This document shows, piece after piece, positions 34,867-44,035 of a DNA stretch of 64,000 bases. The notes below the pieces were generated by a model that saw nothing but the letters and a program-made list of their open reading frames with translations, had not been told where the DNA came from and made no database searches. The stretch is from Verrucomicrobiota bacterium (GTDB lineage Bacteria > Verrucomicrobiota > Verrucomicrobiia > JADLBR01): assembly GCA_029560585.1 (NCBI GenBank), contig JAKQKQ010000261.1, positions 1-64,000 of the forward strand, in the 5' to 3' direction. The position numbers and the translations under genes are program-made. How positions within the stretch are numbered: position 1 is the stretch's first letter; every line of letters starts with the position of its first letter.

Positions 34867-35609
34867 GCACGGATACGAAGGCTACGGGCGGCGCGGCGCG
34901 CTGGTGCGTGCGCCCTTACGAGGCGGGTGATCGGGAGGCGGCCCGGAGGATCTGTTGCGAGACGGGATTCCTCGGTGAACCGATCGACCCGATTTTCGAG
35001 GATCGCGAGGTGTTCGCGGACATCCTGACGGCATATTACACGGACCGGGAGCCGGAATCCTGTTTCGTGGTGGAACGGGACGGCGAGGTCCGGGGCTACC
35101 TGATGGGTTCGAGGCACCACGCCCGACGCCGGCGCTTTGGTCTGGCGCACGGGGTCCGCGTGGCGGCCCACGCCCTTTGGCGTTGTTTCACGCGGCCATA
35201 CGGGAGGGACTCGCGCCGTTTCCTCTGGTGGGTGGTGACGCGCTCGTGGCGGGAGGTGCCAGAGGCGCCGAAAGGCGTGCCGCATTTCCACATCAACCTG
35301 CTCAAAGACGTGCGCGGCGTCGGGGAGACGCGCGACCTCATAGATCGGTTCCTGGAATACTTACGGGGCTGTGGTGAGAAGCAGGTCTACGGGCAGATGG
35401 TGGTATTCGACGACCGGCGGGGGGAACGCATGTTCGCGCGGTATGGTTTCCGGGTGGTGAATCGGGGCGAGGTCACGAAGTTTCGGCGCTTTCATGCGGG
35501 CCAGGTATTCCTCTTCACCGTGATCAAGGACATCGGGGCCAACACGCGGCTCTACGGCAGGGATCTATGGCGCGAGAAAGAGAACCATGGGACGTCGCAA
35601 CGCTGCTGA
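34863..35609 (+). CDS. GNAT family N-acetyltransferase
   Basis: 248 residues; GTG start within the GTGA overlap with the glycosyltransferase. N-terminal RPYEAGDREAARRIC is the first GNAT strand and helix, with SCFVVERDGEVRGYLMG as strands 2-4. A central insert HARRRRFGLAHGVRVA is Arg/His-rich and followed by HFHINLLKDVRGVG, the acetyl-CoA loop; RMFARYGFRVV is the last motif. May N- or O-acylate the glycoconjugate made by its neighbours. Confidence 0.85.
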   Translation: MSTDTKATGGAARWCVRPYEAGDREAARRICCETGFLGEPIDPIFEDREVFADILTAYYTDREPESCFVVERDGEVRGYLMGSRHHARRRRFGLAHGVRVAAHALWRCFTRPYGRDSRRFLWWVVTRSWREVPEAPKGVPHFHINLLKDVRGVGETRDLIDRFLEYLRGCGEKQVYGQMVVFDDRRGERMFARYGFRVVNRGEVTKFRRFHAGQVFLFTVIKDIGANTRLYGRDLWREKENHGTSQRC

Positions 35610-36372
35610 GGCCCGTGAGTCCGACAGGCTGCTGGTGGTGAGCCTGCACGATGTCCACGCGGGTTCTCTTGCGGCCGTCCGGGAACAGGTGGACGCGCTG
35701 GGCGCGATCGGGGTTTCGAGGTTCAGCCTTCTGGTGGTGCCGGATTTCCACGCCGGTGGGCGGGTTGGTGCGGACCCCGCCCTGTGCGAGTGGTTGCGGG
35801 GGCGGGCGGCGCTTGGCGACGAGATCGTACTCCACGGCTATCATCACTTGAGGCTCGGGAGGCGGGACTCATGGAGGACGGCGTTCTGGACAAGGTTTTA
35901 CACTCGAAACGAGGCGGAGTTCCTGGATCTGGGCCGGGATGAGGCGCGGGAGCTGTTGTGCCGGGGGCGTGACGCGCTGGCCGAGGTGCAACTCTCGGCG
36001 CGAGGGTTCATTGCGCCTGGGTGGCTGATGGGCCGAGATGCGCTGGCGGCGATATTCGAGGAGGGGTTCGCGTACACCAACACCGTGTCTTGCCTGATAA
36101 CGGCGGATCGGCGGAGGGAACCGTCGCGCTCATGGTGCTGGTCCTCAAGGGCGGTCTGGCGGCGGGTGGCGTCAGTGCGGTGGAACCGCGCCATAGCGGC
36201 TCGGGTGCTGCGGCAGCGCGTGGCGCGCCTGAGCCTCCACCCCAACGATCTTTACTTTCCCCGTTTGCGGGAGCAGATAATTCATCTAGCCCACCGCGCG
36301 CTGGATTCTGGAAGGCGGCCGACGACCTACGCGGAGGCCTGCGCGCTGGCGGCGAGAGAAACAGAGGCCTGA
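35587..36372 (+). CDS. DUF2334 polysaccharide-deacetylase-like protein
   Basis: 261 residues; the His-Asp motif in VVSLHDVHAGS, LLVVPDFHAGG, and DEIVLHGYHH with the metal His residues identify the NodB-like DUF2334 group. RGFIAPGWLMG and the last SLHPNDLYFPRL motif complete the barrel. Starts 23 bases before the GNAT stop and its own stop shares a base with the next ATG (TGATG). Confidence 0.88.
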   Translation: MGRRNAAEARESDRLLVVSLHDVHAGSLAAVREQVDALGAIGVSRFSLLVVPDFHAGGRVGADPALCEWLRGRAALGDEIVLHGYHHLRLGRRDSWRTAFWTRFYTRNEAEFLDLGRDEARELLCRGRDALAEVQLSARGFIAPGWLMGRDALAAIFEEGFAYTNTVSCLITADRRREPSRSWCWSSRAVWRRVASVRWNRAIAARVLRQRVARLSLHPNDLYFPRLREQIIHLAHRALDSGRRPTTYAEACALAARETEA

Positions 36373-38744
36373 TGTCCCGCTGCGACCTGCACGTGCTCTC
36401 GAGGTACTCGAAGAGGCCTCCGGAGTGGATCCTGCGCAGGCTCGGCGTGCCCGAGAGCTACACATCCCCCGACGACATCTATCGGAGGGCACGCGCCTCG
36501 GGCATGGATTTCGTCACCATCACCGACCGGGATTCGATTCAGGGTGCGCTTTCGATCGCGGATAGGCCCGGCGCGTTTGTCAGCGCCAAGGTGACCACCA
36601 TGTTCCCGGATGGCGCGCGCGCGATGATCCTGGTCTGGGGTCTCGACGAGGGGCAATTCCGGGAGATCGAAGACGCGCGGCGGGATATCTTCGCGCTGCG
36701 GCAATACCTTCACGACCGGGGGCTGGCGCACGGCGTGGCACATCCGCTCCACGGCGAGGACGGGCGGTTGAGCATCGAGCATTTCGAGAAGCTGCTGCTG
36801 CTATTTGAGGTCTTTGAGGCGTGCAACGGACTGCGGAGTCCGCTGGCCGACGCGGTGCTGCGGCTGTGCGTTCGGTCGCTGACCCCCGAGGCGATGGCCC
36901 GGCTGGCCGACAGGCACGGGATCGATCCGATCGGCGAGACGCCATGGCGCAAGTCGCTATTTGGCGGGAGCGAGGATCGCGGGGGGCTCTTCATAGCCCG
37001 GGCCTATACCGAGGCGCCACCGGCCGAGGACTTTCGGGGGTTTCTTTCGCACGTCATGGCGGGTCGGGCGGCGCAGGCGGGGGAGGGTGGGGCACCGCAG
37101 GTCATGGCCTCGGGCGTGTACAGCACTTTCTATCACTACATCAAGGAGCACATCGGGACGACCTCGCCGCTCTACTCAGTGATGCTGAGCAAGGTGGCGG
37201 AGAGGTTCCTCGCGGGGCGCAATCCGGCCGAGTTTTCGTTCGGCGATCAGGTGGAGATCGTGGGCGAGGCGGTATGGTCCGGCGAACTGTTCTCCATCCT
37301 TACCCCGGGTGCCTCGATTCCCCGGAGCCTGGCCGGTTTCTTCAGCCATCCGGCGCTCAAGCGGCGCATCGACTCGGTGCTTGCGGAGGAACCGACCGTC
37401 GAGCGCAGATCTTTCCGCGTCGCCTGCGAGATCGGCAACTATCTCGGGTTCCGGTTTTTTGAGGAGATGGTGCGACAGGTCACGGCCGGCGATTTTCTCG
37501 GGAGCCTGCAGTCGGCCAGCGCGCTGGTGCCGGTGGCGGTCAGCGTGATGCCGTACTTCGCGGCATTTCTTTCGCTGAATGCGGACCGCAAGCTGCTGGA
37601 GCGGGTCTCGGAATCCCTCCTGCCAGAGGTGCCTGCCGCGCTCCAGAACCGGAAGCGGGCATGGCTCACGGACACGCTCGAAGACGTCAACGGCGTGGCC
37701 CGCACGATCCGGACGATGGTGGCGGCGGCGCGCGCCCAGGGGTTCGACCTGACGGTGGTGACATCGCGGTCCGAGGTGACCCAGGGAGATATCCCGATAC
37801 GGAATTTCGCGCCCGTGGGCGAGTTCGAGCTGCCCGAGTACAAGCTGCAGAAACTGAGTTTTCCGCCGATCCTGGAGATGCTCGACTACATCCACAGGGA
37901 GGGTTTCACCGAACTGATCATCAGCACGCCTGGGCCAGTGGGCCTCGTGGGTCTCGCGGCGGCAAAGATGTTTGGACTGCCGAGCAGCGGGATCTACCAT
38001 ACCGATTTTCCGCAGTACGTGAAGATCCTGAGCGACGACCACGGGATGGAGACGCTGACGTGGAATTACATGCACTGGTTTTACGACCAGATGGACACGA
38101 TCTACTCCAATTCCCGCTATTACCGCGACCTCTGGGTGAACCGCGGGATATCGGCGTCCAAGCTCCAGATCTTTCCGAGGGGATTGGACACAGACCTGTT
38201 CGACCGGCGCCACCGCGACACGGCGTTTTGGTCGGCGCGCGGGGCGCGCGGCAAGGTGCTCCTGTACGTGGGCCGGATATCAAAGGAAAAAGACTTGGAT
38301 ATGTTGCCCGACGTGGCGCGGGTGCTTGCCGAACGTGGGGCGGGGGTGACGTGGGCGTTCGTCGGAGAGGGGCCGTACCGCGAGGAACTGGCTCTCAGGA
38401 TGCCCGGCGCGATCTTCACGGGCGTGCTCACGGGCGCAGAGCTTGGAAAAGCCTATGCGTCCTCGGACCTGTTCGTGTTTCCCAGCACGACTGACACCTA
38501 TGGCAACGTCATCGTGGAGGCCTGCGCGGCGGGCCTGCGAGTCGTGGTCTCCGACGCCGGGGGGCCGAAGGAACTCGTCCGGTCGGGAGTGCCGGGGATC
38601 GTCTGTCCTGCGCGTTCTGTCAAGGCATTCGCCGACGCGATCCAGTCGCTGCTGGTGCAGCCGGCGGGATTCGAGCGGCCGAACCTCTCCAACCTGATGG
38701 GGTGGGATTCGGCGGCGCGGCGCTTTTGGAACAAGGAGCCGTGA
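36372..38744 (+). CDS. PHP-domain/GT4 glycosyltransferase fusion
   Basis: 790 residues. Residues 1-~260 form a PHP-type phosphoesterase domain: CDLHVLSRYSKRP, GMDFVTITDRDSIQGAL, GVAHPLHGEDGRL. Two metal ligands expected from the family (HxH and TDHD) are Leu9 and Arg53 here, so the domain may be inactive. A ~150-residue linker follows. From about 450 on is a GT4 glycosyltransferase: GIYHTDFPQY, YVGRISKEKDLDML, and PSTTDTYGNVIVEACAAG with the donor Glu. Fourth gene of the overlapping operon. Probable role in glycolipid or surface glycan assembly. Confidence 0.85.
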   Translation: MSRCDLHVLSRYSKRPPEWILRRLGVPESYTSPDDIYRRARASGMDFVTITDRDSIQGALSIADRPGAFVSAKVTTMFPDGARAMILVWGLDEGQFREIEDARRDIFALRQYLHDRGLAHGVAHPLHGEDGRLSIEHFEKLLLLFEVFEACNGLRSPLADAVLRLCVRSLTPEAMARLADRHGIDPIGETPWRKSLFGGSEDRGGLFIARAYTEAPPAEDFRGFLSHVMAGRAAQAGEGGAPQVMASGVYSTFYHYIKEHIGTTSPLYSVMLSKVAERFLAGRNPAEFSFGDQVEIVGEAVWSGELFSILTPGASIPRSLAGFFSHPALKRRIDSVLAEEPTVERRSFRVACEIGNYLGFRFFEEMVRQVTAGDFLGSLQSASALVPVAVSVMPYFAAFLSLNADRKLLERVSESLLPEVPAALQNRKRAWLTDTLEDVNGVARTIRTMVAAARAQGFDLTVVTSRSEVTQGDIPIRNFAPVGEFELPEYKLQKLSFPPILEMLDYIHREGFTELIISTPGPVGLVGLAAAKMFGLPSSGIYHTDFPQYVKILSDDHGMETLTWNYMHWFYDQMDTIYSNSRYYRDLWVNRGISASKLQIFPRGLDTDLFDRRHRDTAFWSARGARGKVLLYVGRISKEKDLDMLPDVARVLAERGAGVTWAFVGEGPYREELALRMPGAIFTGVLTGAELGKAYASSDLFVFPSTTDTYGNVIVEACAAGLRVVVSDAGGPKELVRSGVPGIVCPARSVKAFADAIQSLLVQPAGFERPNLSNLMGWDSAARRFWNKEP

Positions 38745-38854
38745 GCCGGGCCGTGGCGAAAGGGAGATGGGCGTGCCCGATATTCTCGAGGTGGCCTCGC
38801 GCGCGTATTGACTTTGGCAGGCCGTAACCTATCGTGGCTCTGGAAGAAAAGATT

Positions 38855-39349
38855 ATGCGTTTCCCACTGCCCTCCAGACCGATTTTCCGCCTTTCGGTGA
38901 CTGCCTTGGTGGCGATCTGTTTCGTGTCGCCGGACGCGTACGGCCAGGCGCGTGGCGGGGGTAGGGTTTCTGCCACCGAGGGCGGGAACCGTGCCTCGGG
39001 CGGCGGGGGTCTGCAAAGCATTGCGACGAATCAGGCGCAGGCCGGCGGTGGCTTGGCGGTGGGGGAAGGAGCAGCCGCGGGGGGAGGCGGGGCTCTGTCC
39101 GTGGGCGAGGCTTCTACCGCGGGCGGGGGAGGCGGTCTGGCGGTAAAAGGCAAAGGGGCGATGGGTGGGGCCGGCTCTGGCGGCGATCTGCTCCGCGACG
39201 AAGCCAGGTCGACGAAGGGCGGCGGGATCGCCGCGGCAGAAGAGGGAAGTTTCGTGCGCAGCATGTCCACGTGGGTGCCCATCATCGGCGCAGTTGCGCT
39301 GGCGTTGACCGCGTGGTTTCTGCGATATATGAAAGGAAAAGGCGTATGA
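38855..39349 (+). CDS. Gly-rich secreted protein with C-terminal membrane helix
   Basis: 164 residues: signal peptide (IFRLSVTALVAICFVSPDAYG), a low-complexity centre with imperfect tandem units (AGGGLAVGEGAAA, GGGGALSVGEASTA, GGGGGLAVKGKGA), and a single membrane helix (STWVPIIGAVALALTAWFL) before a short basic tail. ATG 38855 has GGAAG upstream. Its stop overlaps the pseudopilin start (ATGA). Function not recognised; the coupling suggests a part of a type II secretion or pilus-like assembly. Confidence 0.75.
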   Translation: MRFPLPSRPIFRLSVTALVAICFVSPDAYGQARGGGRVSATEGGNRASGGGGLQSIATNQAQAGGGLAVGEGAAAGGGGALSVGEASTAGGGGGLAVKGKGAMGGAGSGGDLLRDEARSTKGGGIAAAEEGSFVRSMSTWVPIIGAVALALTAWFLRYMKGKGV

Positions 39350-40020
39350 GGATAATCCAACCGTCGGGAAGCAGGGCATTCACCCTGATTGAATTGCTGG
39401 TCGTCATGAGCATCATCGCGGGGCTCGCGGCCTTGGCCCTGCCCGCGATCGGCATCGGGCAAAAGCAGCTGGCAAAGATCAAGGACGTCAACAACCTCAA
39501 GCAGATCGGCATCGGCTGCAAGGCGTACGCCACCGACTTCGACGGCGATTTTCCAAAGGGACTCGACGGCTCGGGAAACCCGCTCAAGACTGAGCCCGCG
39601 AACGCCAACATCGCCTATCGCGAGCTGTTCCAGCGGGGAATCTTCAAAGAAGAGCGCGTCTTCTTTTCTCCGGGGACCCCTGGTGCAAGTAAGCCCGATG
39701 GCGACATCGGTGAGGCCGACATGTATCCCCAGGCACTGGAGAAGGGCGAGAACAGCTACATATATGTCTGGGGTCAACGGGATTCCGCCGAGCCGAATGA
39801 TTTGCTCGCGGCCAACCCGACAGTATCGGGCTTTCAGCCGACCGAGAAGGGTTGGACGGTGAACGAGTTCCATCCCAAGATACATGGAGGGCTGGGGATC
39901 GTGGTGCTTCGCGTCGATGGTGGCGCGGAGTTCGTGACTAAGAAGCCCGGCAACGACACGATTGTCAGCACGACCAAACGGCGCAATTCCGAAGGCCGTG
40001 TTCTGGGTCCAGATCTCTGA
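39346..40020 (+). CDS. Type II secretion-like pseudopilin
   Basis: 224 residues; class III signal SGSRAFTLIELLVVMSIIAG with the prepilin peptidase site between Ala and Phe and the +5 Glu. The long hydrophobic helix is followed by a globular domain with Asp-rich loops (ATDFDGDFPKGLDGSG) and the HGGLGIVVLRVDGGAEF strand pattern seen in the large PVC pseudopilin families. ATG 39346 fuses with the previous stop. Confidence 0.9.
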   Translation: MRIIQPSGSRAFTLIELLVVMSIIAGLAALALPAIGIGQKQLAKIKDVNNLKQIGIGCKAYATDFDGDFPKGLDGSGNPLKTEPANANIAYRELFQRGIFKEERVFFSPGTPGASKPDGDIGEADMYPQALEKGENSYIYVWGQRDSAEPNDLLAANPTVSGFQPTEKGWTVNEFHPKIHGGLGIVVLRVDGGAEFVTKKPGNDTIVSTTKRRNSEGRVLGPDL

Positions 40021-40053
40021 TCTGCGCCGATAGGCGAAGGTGATTTCAGCCGA

Positions 40054-40084
40054 GGGGTTCGTCGGTCGTTGGCCGACGAGCCCC
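40054..40084 (+). terminator. Hairpin after the pseudopilin gene
   Basis: GGGGTTCGTCGG opposite CCGACGAGCCCC (one G-U pair), 33 bases after the stop. Likely terminator, though without a long T-run. Confidence 0.6.
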
Positions 40085-40142
40085 TGCGCATTTCTGGGAG
40101 ACGGTTTGATGGGAGGTTTTTCGGTGCCATCGTTCTGGCACG

Positions 40143-40508
40143 ATGGAAACGAAAGAGCGTTGCAAGGATGAGGGGGATTCGGCGCTGGCGGTCGGCGATC
40201 TGGAGGGTGCCGAGCGTCTCTATCGGAAGAGCGTGGAATTAGACTCGGGGTACGCAGAGGGGTGGCACGCCCTCGGCATGGTTTTGCTGAAACGGGGGCT
40301 GACGGAAGAGGCCGTCGGGGCGGCGGCGCGCGCGGCGGAATTGTCCCCGAATGACGAGATGGTCTGGGTTAGCCTCTCGATCGCACTTGCCCGCGCGAAC
40401 CGCGTCCAGGAGGCAGAGGCCGCGGCAGCCAAAGCCCGGATTATTTCTTGGGGTGGCAAGGTCGGCGGCGGTGCGGGCTCTCGGTCTGTGGGGGAGGCGG
40501 GGGATTAG
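40143..40508 (+). CDS. Small TPR-repeat protein
   Basis: 121 residues with three TPR units (ALAVGDLEGAERLYRKSVEL, GWHALGMVLLKRGLTEEAVG, VWVSLSIALARANRVQEAE), no signal. Probably a protein-protein adaptor. The partner cannot be told. Confidence 0.75.
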   Translation: METKERCKDEGDSALAVGDLEGAERLYRKSVELDSGYAEGWHALGMVLLKRGLTEEAVGAAARAAELSPNDEMVWVSLSIALARANRVQEAEAAAAKARIISWGGKVGGGAGSRSVGEAGD

Positions 40509-40540
40509 CCTGAATGCTGCTCATCTTGCAGGGAAAGTGT

Positions 40541-40559
40541 CATCGGCGTCTCGCCGATG
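40541..40559 (+). terminator. Hairpin after the TPR gene
   Basis: CATCGGCG-TCT-CGCCGATG, perfect 8-bp stem 32 bases after the stop. A second short palindrome (ATGGCC-GAGAT-GGCCAT) lies at about 40578-40594. Confidence 0.5.
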
Positions 40560-40671
40560 CGCCAGCAGCGTCCACATGGCCGAGATGGCCATGCCACTCA
40601 TGTGAACAGTATTGGGGCTAGCCTGGGGAGAATCCTCGCGATTCAATGGGGGGCAGGGTAGAGTTCTGGCG

Positions 40672-42195
40672 ATGGGCGACTCAGAGGGTGCCGTTTCGGC
40701 GGTCGAGGATCAGTTTGATCGTTGGCGGAGGCGGGTGGGGCTGGTCCTGGCGCCGGTGGTGTTCGGGGTGTTGTGGTTTGTACCTGTGGAGGGGATGTCG
40801 GGCGAGGCGCACCGGCTGCTTTCGGTTTTTGGTCTGGTGATCTGGCTGTGGCTAACCGAGGCGATCCCGCTTGCGGTCACGGCACTAATGGGGCCGGCGC
40901 TTTGCGTGGTGTTCGGTGTCTGTTCCGAGAAGGAGGCATTCCGGGGTTTTGGTAATCCGATCCTTTTCTTGTTCATGGGGAGTTTCATGTTGGCCCAGGC
41001 CATGATGCATCACGGTTTGAATCACCGGATTGCCATGGTCATCCTCCGTTTGCCGTGGGTGGGGCGGTCCCCCGGGCGGATCGTGGCGGCCTTCGCGCTC
41101 ATCGTCTGTGGCCTTTCGATGTGGATCTCGAACACGAGCGCGACCGCGATGATGTTTCCGGTGGCGATGGCGATCCTCTCCGAGATGGCGCGCCGGCGGT
41201 CGGAGCAACTGGGGCGGCCTGTCGCGGTGGCCGACCTGCGGTATGGGATCGGCCTGATGCTGGCGACGGCATTTGCGGCGTCGATCGGGGGAATGGCGAC
41301 ACCGGTTGGCTCCCCACCAAATCTCATAGGCCTGGGCCTCATCGAGCAGGGCGTTGGCGCGAAGATCGGGTTTTTTCAATGGATGGCGTTTGGGGTGCCG
41401 TTGTCTCTTGCGCTGGCGGGATTCCTGATTGTGTATTTGAATTGGACTTGCCCGGCAGAAGGTGGCCTCTTGGGCGGGGTGCTGCAGGGCGTGGTGACCG
41501 AAGTTAAGGAGCCACTCAGCCGGGGGGCAAAGAACGTTCTTTTGGCTTTCGGTGCGACGGTGGTGCTCTGGCTGATGCCGGGGATTATCACGGCCACCGT
41601 GGGAGCAAGTTCGCCGGCGGCTGCCTGGTTGAGTGGGCATGTGCCCGAGAGCGTGGCGGCGCTCGTCGGGGCGGCTTTGCTCTTTGTGCTGCCGGTGGAT
41701 TGGCGGCGCGGTGAATTCACCCTGAGCTGGCGCGAGGCGCGGCGGATCGAGTGGGGCACCATCCTCTTTTTCGGAGGCGGGCTTTCGATGGGTGAGATGA
41801 TGTTTTCCACGGGACTGGCCAAATGGATGGGCGAGGGGATAGCCTCGGCATTGCCCGCGCATACCGAATTGGGACTGGTGGCGGTTTTCGCGGTCGTTGG
41901 ACTCGCGCTGACCGAGGTAACGTCAAACACCGCTGCGGCAGCGATGGTGGTGCCGATCGCGATTGCCGTCGCGCAGGCGGCGGGGGTCGACCCCATGCCC
42001 TGCGCGCTGGCCGCGACACTGTCCGCGTCCCTGGCGTTCATGCTGCCGATTTCGACGCCCCCGAATGCGATTGTTTACGGCTCGGGCTGTGTTCCGATTC
42101 TCAAGATGGTTCGCCACGGGGTGGTGCTGGATGCGGTGGCGGTCGTGCTGGTGGTAGCGGTCGTTCACTGGGCGGTACCGTTGGTCCTGGGGTGA
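40672..42195 (+). CDS. DASS/SLC13-type sodium/anion symporter
   Basis: 507 residues with about 12 membrane helices. Divalent anion:Na+ symporter signatures: IAFASIGG-like segment GGMATPVGSPPNLIGLG, and the second SNT repeat EVTSNTAAAAMVVPI, plus ISTPPNAIVYGSG. Transports dicarboxylates or sulfate. Near several sulfatases, so sulfate or organic anion handling is possible; not decided by sequence. ATG 40672 (MGDSEGAVSAVEDQ) preferred over a GTG-region start at 40612. Confidence 0.88.
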   Translation: MGDSEGAVSAVEDQFDRWRRRVGLVLAPVVFGVLWFVPVEGMSGEAHRLLSVFGLVIWLWLTEAIPLAVTALMGPALCVVFGVCSEKEAFRGFGNPILFLFMGSFMLAQAMMHHGLNHRIAMVILRLPWVGRSPGRIVAAFALIVCGLSMWISNTSATAMMFPVAMAILSEMARRRSEQLGRPVAVADLRYGIGLMLATAFAASIGGMATPVGSPPNLIGLGLIEQGVGAKIGFFQWMAFGVPLSLALAGFLIVYLNWTCPAEGGLLGGVLQGVVTEVKEPLSRGAKNVLLAFGATVVLWLMPGIITATVGASSPAAAWLSGHVPESVAALVGAALLFVLPVDWRRGEFTLSWREARRIEWGTILFFGGGLSMGEMMFSTGLAKWMGEGIASALPAHTELGLVAVFAVVGLALTEVTSNTAAAAMVVPIAIAVAQAAGVDPMPCALAATLSASLAFMLPISTPPNAIVYGSGCVPILKMVRHGVVLDAVAVVLVVAVVHWAVPLVLG

Positions 42196-42341
42196 CGCCC
42201 CTGGGAAGAGTTGGGAGGGATCCTTGCTGCCGGGCACCATGGCGTCGCACGGGCGCGAGTCGCTGTGGGCCTGCCCGATGGAGGCGGCTTTACGGGGCAT
42301 GTGATCTCGCGCTAAGATAGCGACACACAAAGGAGAGAACC

Positions 42342-43943
42342 GTGCATTTCTTTGAACATCTGGCGATGGGGTTTCTGGTTGTCTGTGCCGCTGGCGGGGC
42401 GAGGGCGGATCGCCCGAATCTCGTACTTATCTTGGCCGATGATCTGGGCTATGGCGACGTGCATGCGTGCAACCCTGAGGGCAAGATCCCGACGCCCAAC
42501 ATGGATCGGCTCGCGAAGGAGGGGGTGCTGTTCACCGACGCGCATTCGGGGTCCGCTGTCTGCACGCCGACACGCTACGGCATCGTGACGGGGCGATACT
42601 GCTGGAGGTCCAGACTTCAGAACGGCGTCTTGGGGGGCCTGAGCCCGCGGCTCATCGAGCCCGGACGCACGACCGTCGCGGAATTCCTCAAGGGGCAAGG
42701 TTATCGCACGGCATGCATTGGGAAATGGCACCTGGGGATGGATTGGGTGAAAGTCGAGGGCAAGCACGTGTCCGAGTTGAGCATCGAGAAACCGGACGAG
42801 GTCTGGAGCGTCGATTTTACCAAACCGATCGCGAACGGGCCGACCACCGTGGGCTTCGAGTACTATTTTGGCATCAGCGCCTCGCTCGACATGGTGCCGT
42901 ACACCTTCATCGAAAACGATCGCGTGACGGCCGTCCCCTCGAGGGATGCGGATTTTCCTATGACGGGGGGCATCGGGGGCAAACGGACGCGTAAGGGTCC
43001 GGCCGCGGAAGGGTTTGACGCTGTGGACGTGCTGCCGACGTTGCAGAAGAAGGCGGTTGAATACATCGGTGACCGGGCGGCCGACGCCAAGGCGGGGAAG
43101 CCATTCTTCCTGTATCTTCCCCTTTCATCGCCGCACACGCCGATCGTGCCTTCGGTGGAATGGCAGGGGAAGAGCGGGTTGAGCCCCTATGCGGATTTCG
43201 TGATGCAGACAGATGCGGCCGTGGGTGCCGTGCTCGGGGCGCTGGATCGATGCGGGATCGCGCGCGACACCGTGGTGGTCATGACAAGCGATAACGGATG
43301 TTCGCCCTCGGCGAATTTTGACGAGCTGATCGCGAGGGGCCACAACCCGAGCTATGTATTCCGAGGCCACAAGGCCGATATTTTCGATGGTGGGCATCGC
43401 ATCCCGCTGATCGTGCGCTGGCCCGCGCGAGCCAGGGCGGGCGTGACATCGGGGCAGCTGGTGTGCCTCACGGATTTCATGGGGACCTGCGCGGATATCC
43501 TTGGCGCGAAGCTTCCCGAGGGTGCCGGCGAAGACAGTTTCAGTTTTTTGCGCGAGTTGACCGGTTTGGGCGATGGACCGAAGCGCGAATCAATCGTGCA
43601 CCATTCGATCAATGGCTCATTTGCGATCCGCGAGGGCAAGTGGAAGCTGGAGTTGTGCCCGGGTTCCGGCGGCTGGAGCCCGCCGCGGCCCGGCAAGGAC
43701 GACGCGAGCCAGATGCCCCTGGTGCAGTTGTATGACATGACGGCGGACGTCGGGGAGCGTAGCAATGCGCAGGCGGATCATCCGGAGATCGTTAGGCGGC
43801 TGACCCGGCAGTTGGAGAAGCTGGTGGCCGATGGGCGGAGCACCCCAGGCGCCCAGCAGAAGAACACCGTCGATGTCGACATCTGGAAAGCGGGCAAGGA
43901 CGCGCACGCGCCGATTCCCGCCAGGAAAGGGAAGAAGAAGTGA
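42342..43943 (+). CDS. Secreted type I sulfatase
   Basis: 533 residues. AAGGAG lies at 42331-42336 before the GTG start; the first 22 residues are a signal peptide. Core: [17 protein letters not shown], Cys74 in CTPTRYGIVTG (formylglycine site), GKWHLGMDW, and VMTSDNGCSPSAN. Large insert 120-220. First of three sulfatases in the 42-55 kb region. Confidence 0.93.
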   Translation: MHFFEHLAMGFLVVCAAGGARADRPNLVLILADDLGYGDVHACNPEGKIPTPNMDRLAKEGVLFTDAHSGSAVCTPTRYGIVTGRYCWRSRLQNGVLGGLSPRLIEPGRTTVAEFLKGQGYRTACIGKWHLGMDWVKVEGKHVSELSIEKPDEVWSVDFTKPIANGPTTVGFEYYFGISASLDMVPYTFIENDRVTAVPSRDADFPMTGGIGGKRTRKGPAAEGFDAVDVLPTLQKKAVEYIGDRAADAKAGKPFFLYLPLSSPHTPIVPSVEWQGKSGLSPYADFVMQTDAAVGAVLGALDRCGIARDTVVVMTSDNGCSPSANFDELIARGHNPSYVFRGHKADIFDGGHRIPLIVRWPARARAGVTSGQLVCLTDFMGTCADILGAKLPEGAGEDSFSFLRELTGLGDGPKRESIVHHSINGSFAIREGKWKLELCPGSGGWSPPRPGKDDASQMPLVQLYDMTADVGERSNAQADHPEIVRRLTRQLEKLVADGRSTPGAQQKNTVDVDIWKAGKDAHAPIPARKGKKK

Positions 43944-43964
43944 GGCGTTTGGGTGGGGGGAGGT

Positions 43965-44010
43965 TAGCCTGTATATTTCACACCCTGCCGGCTGTGAAAT
44001 ACCCGGATTA
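43965..44010. repeat. Imperfect palindrome of the AGCC..ATATTTCAC family
   Basis: TAGCCTGTATATTTCACA opposite TGTGAAATACCCGGATTA with a 10-base loop; the inner nine bases pair perfectly. Sits between the convergent sulfatase and TIM-barrel genes. A REP-like fragment GGGCTCCTAC follows near 44028. Confidence 0.6.
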
Positions 44011-44035
44011 GGCGAAGTCGTCGTCGGGCGGGCTC

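Noticed and set aside
35614-35640. Second copy of the GTCCGACAGGCTGC string found after aroQ
   Set aside because: The match lies inside the DUF2334 coding sequence without the inverted arm, so likely chance.
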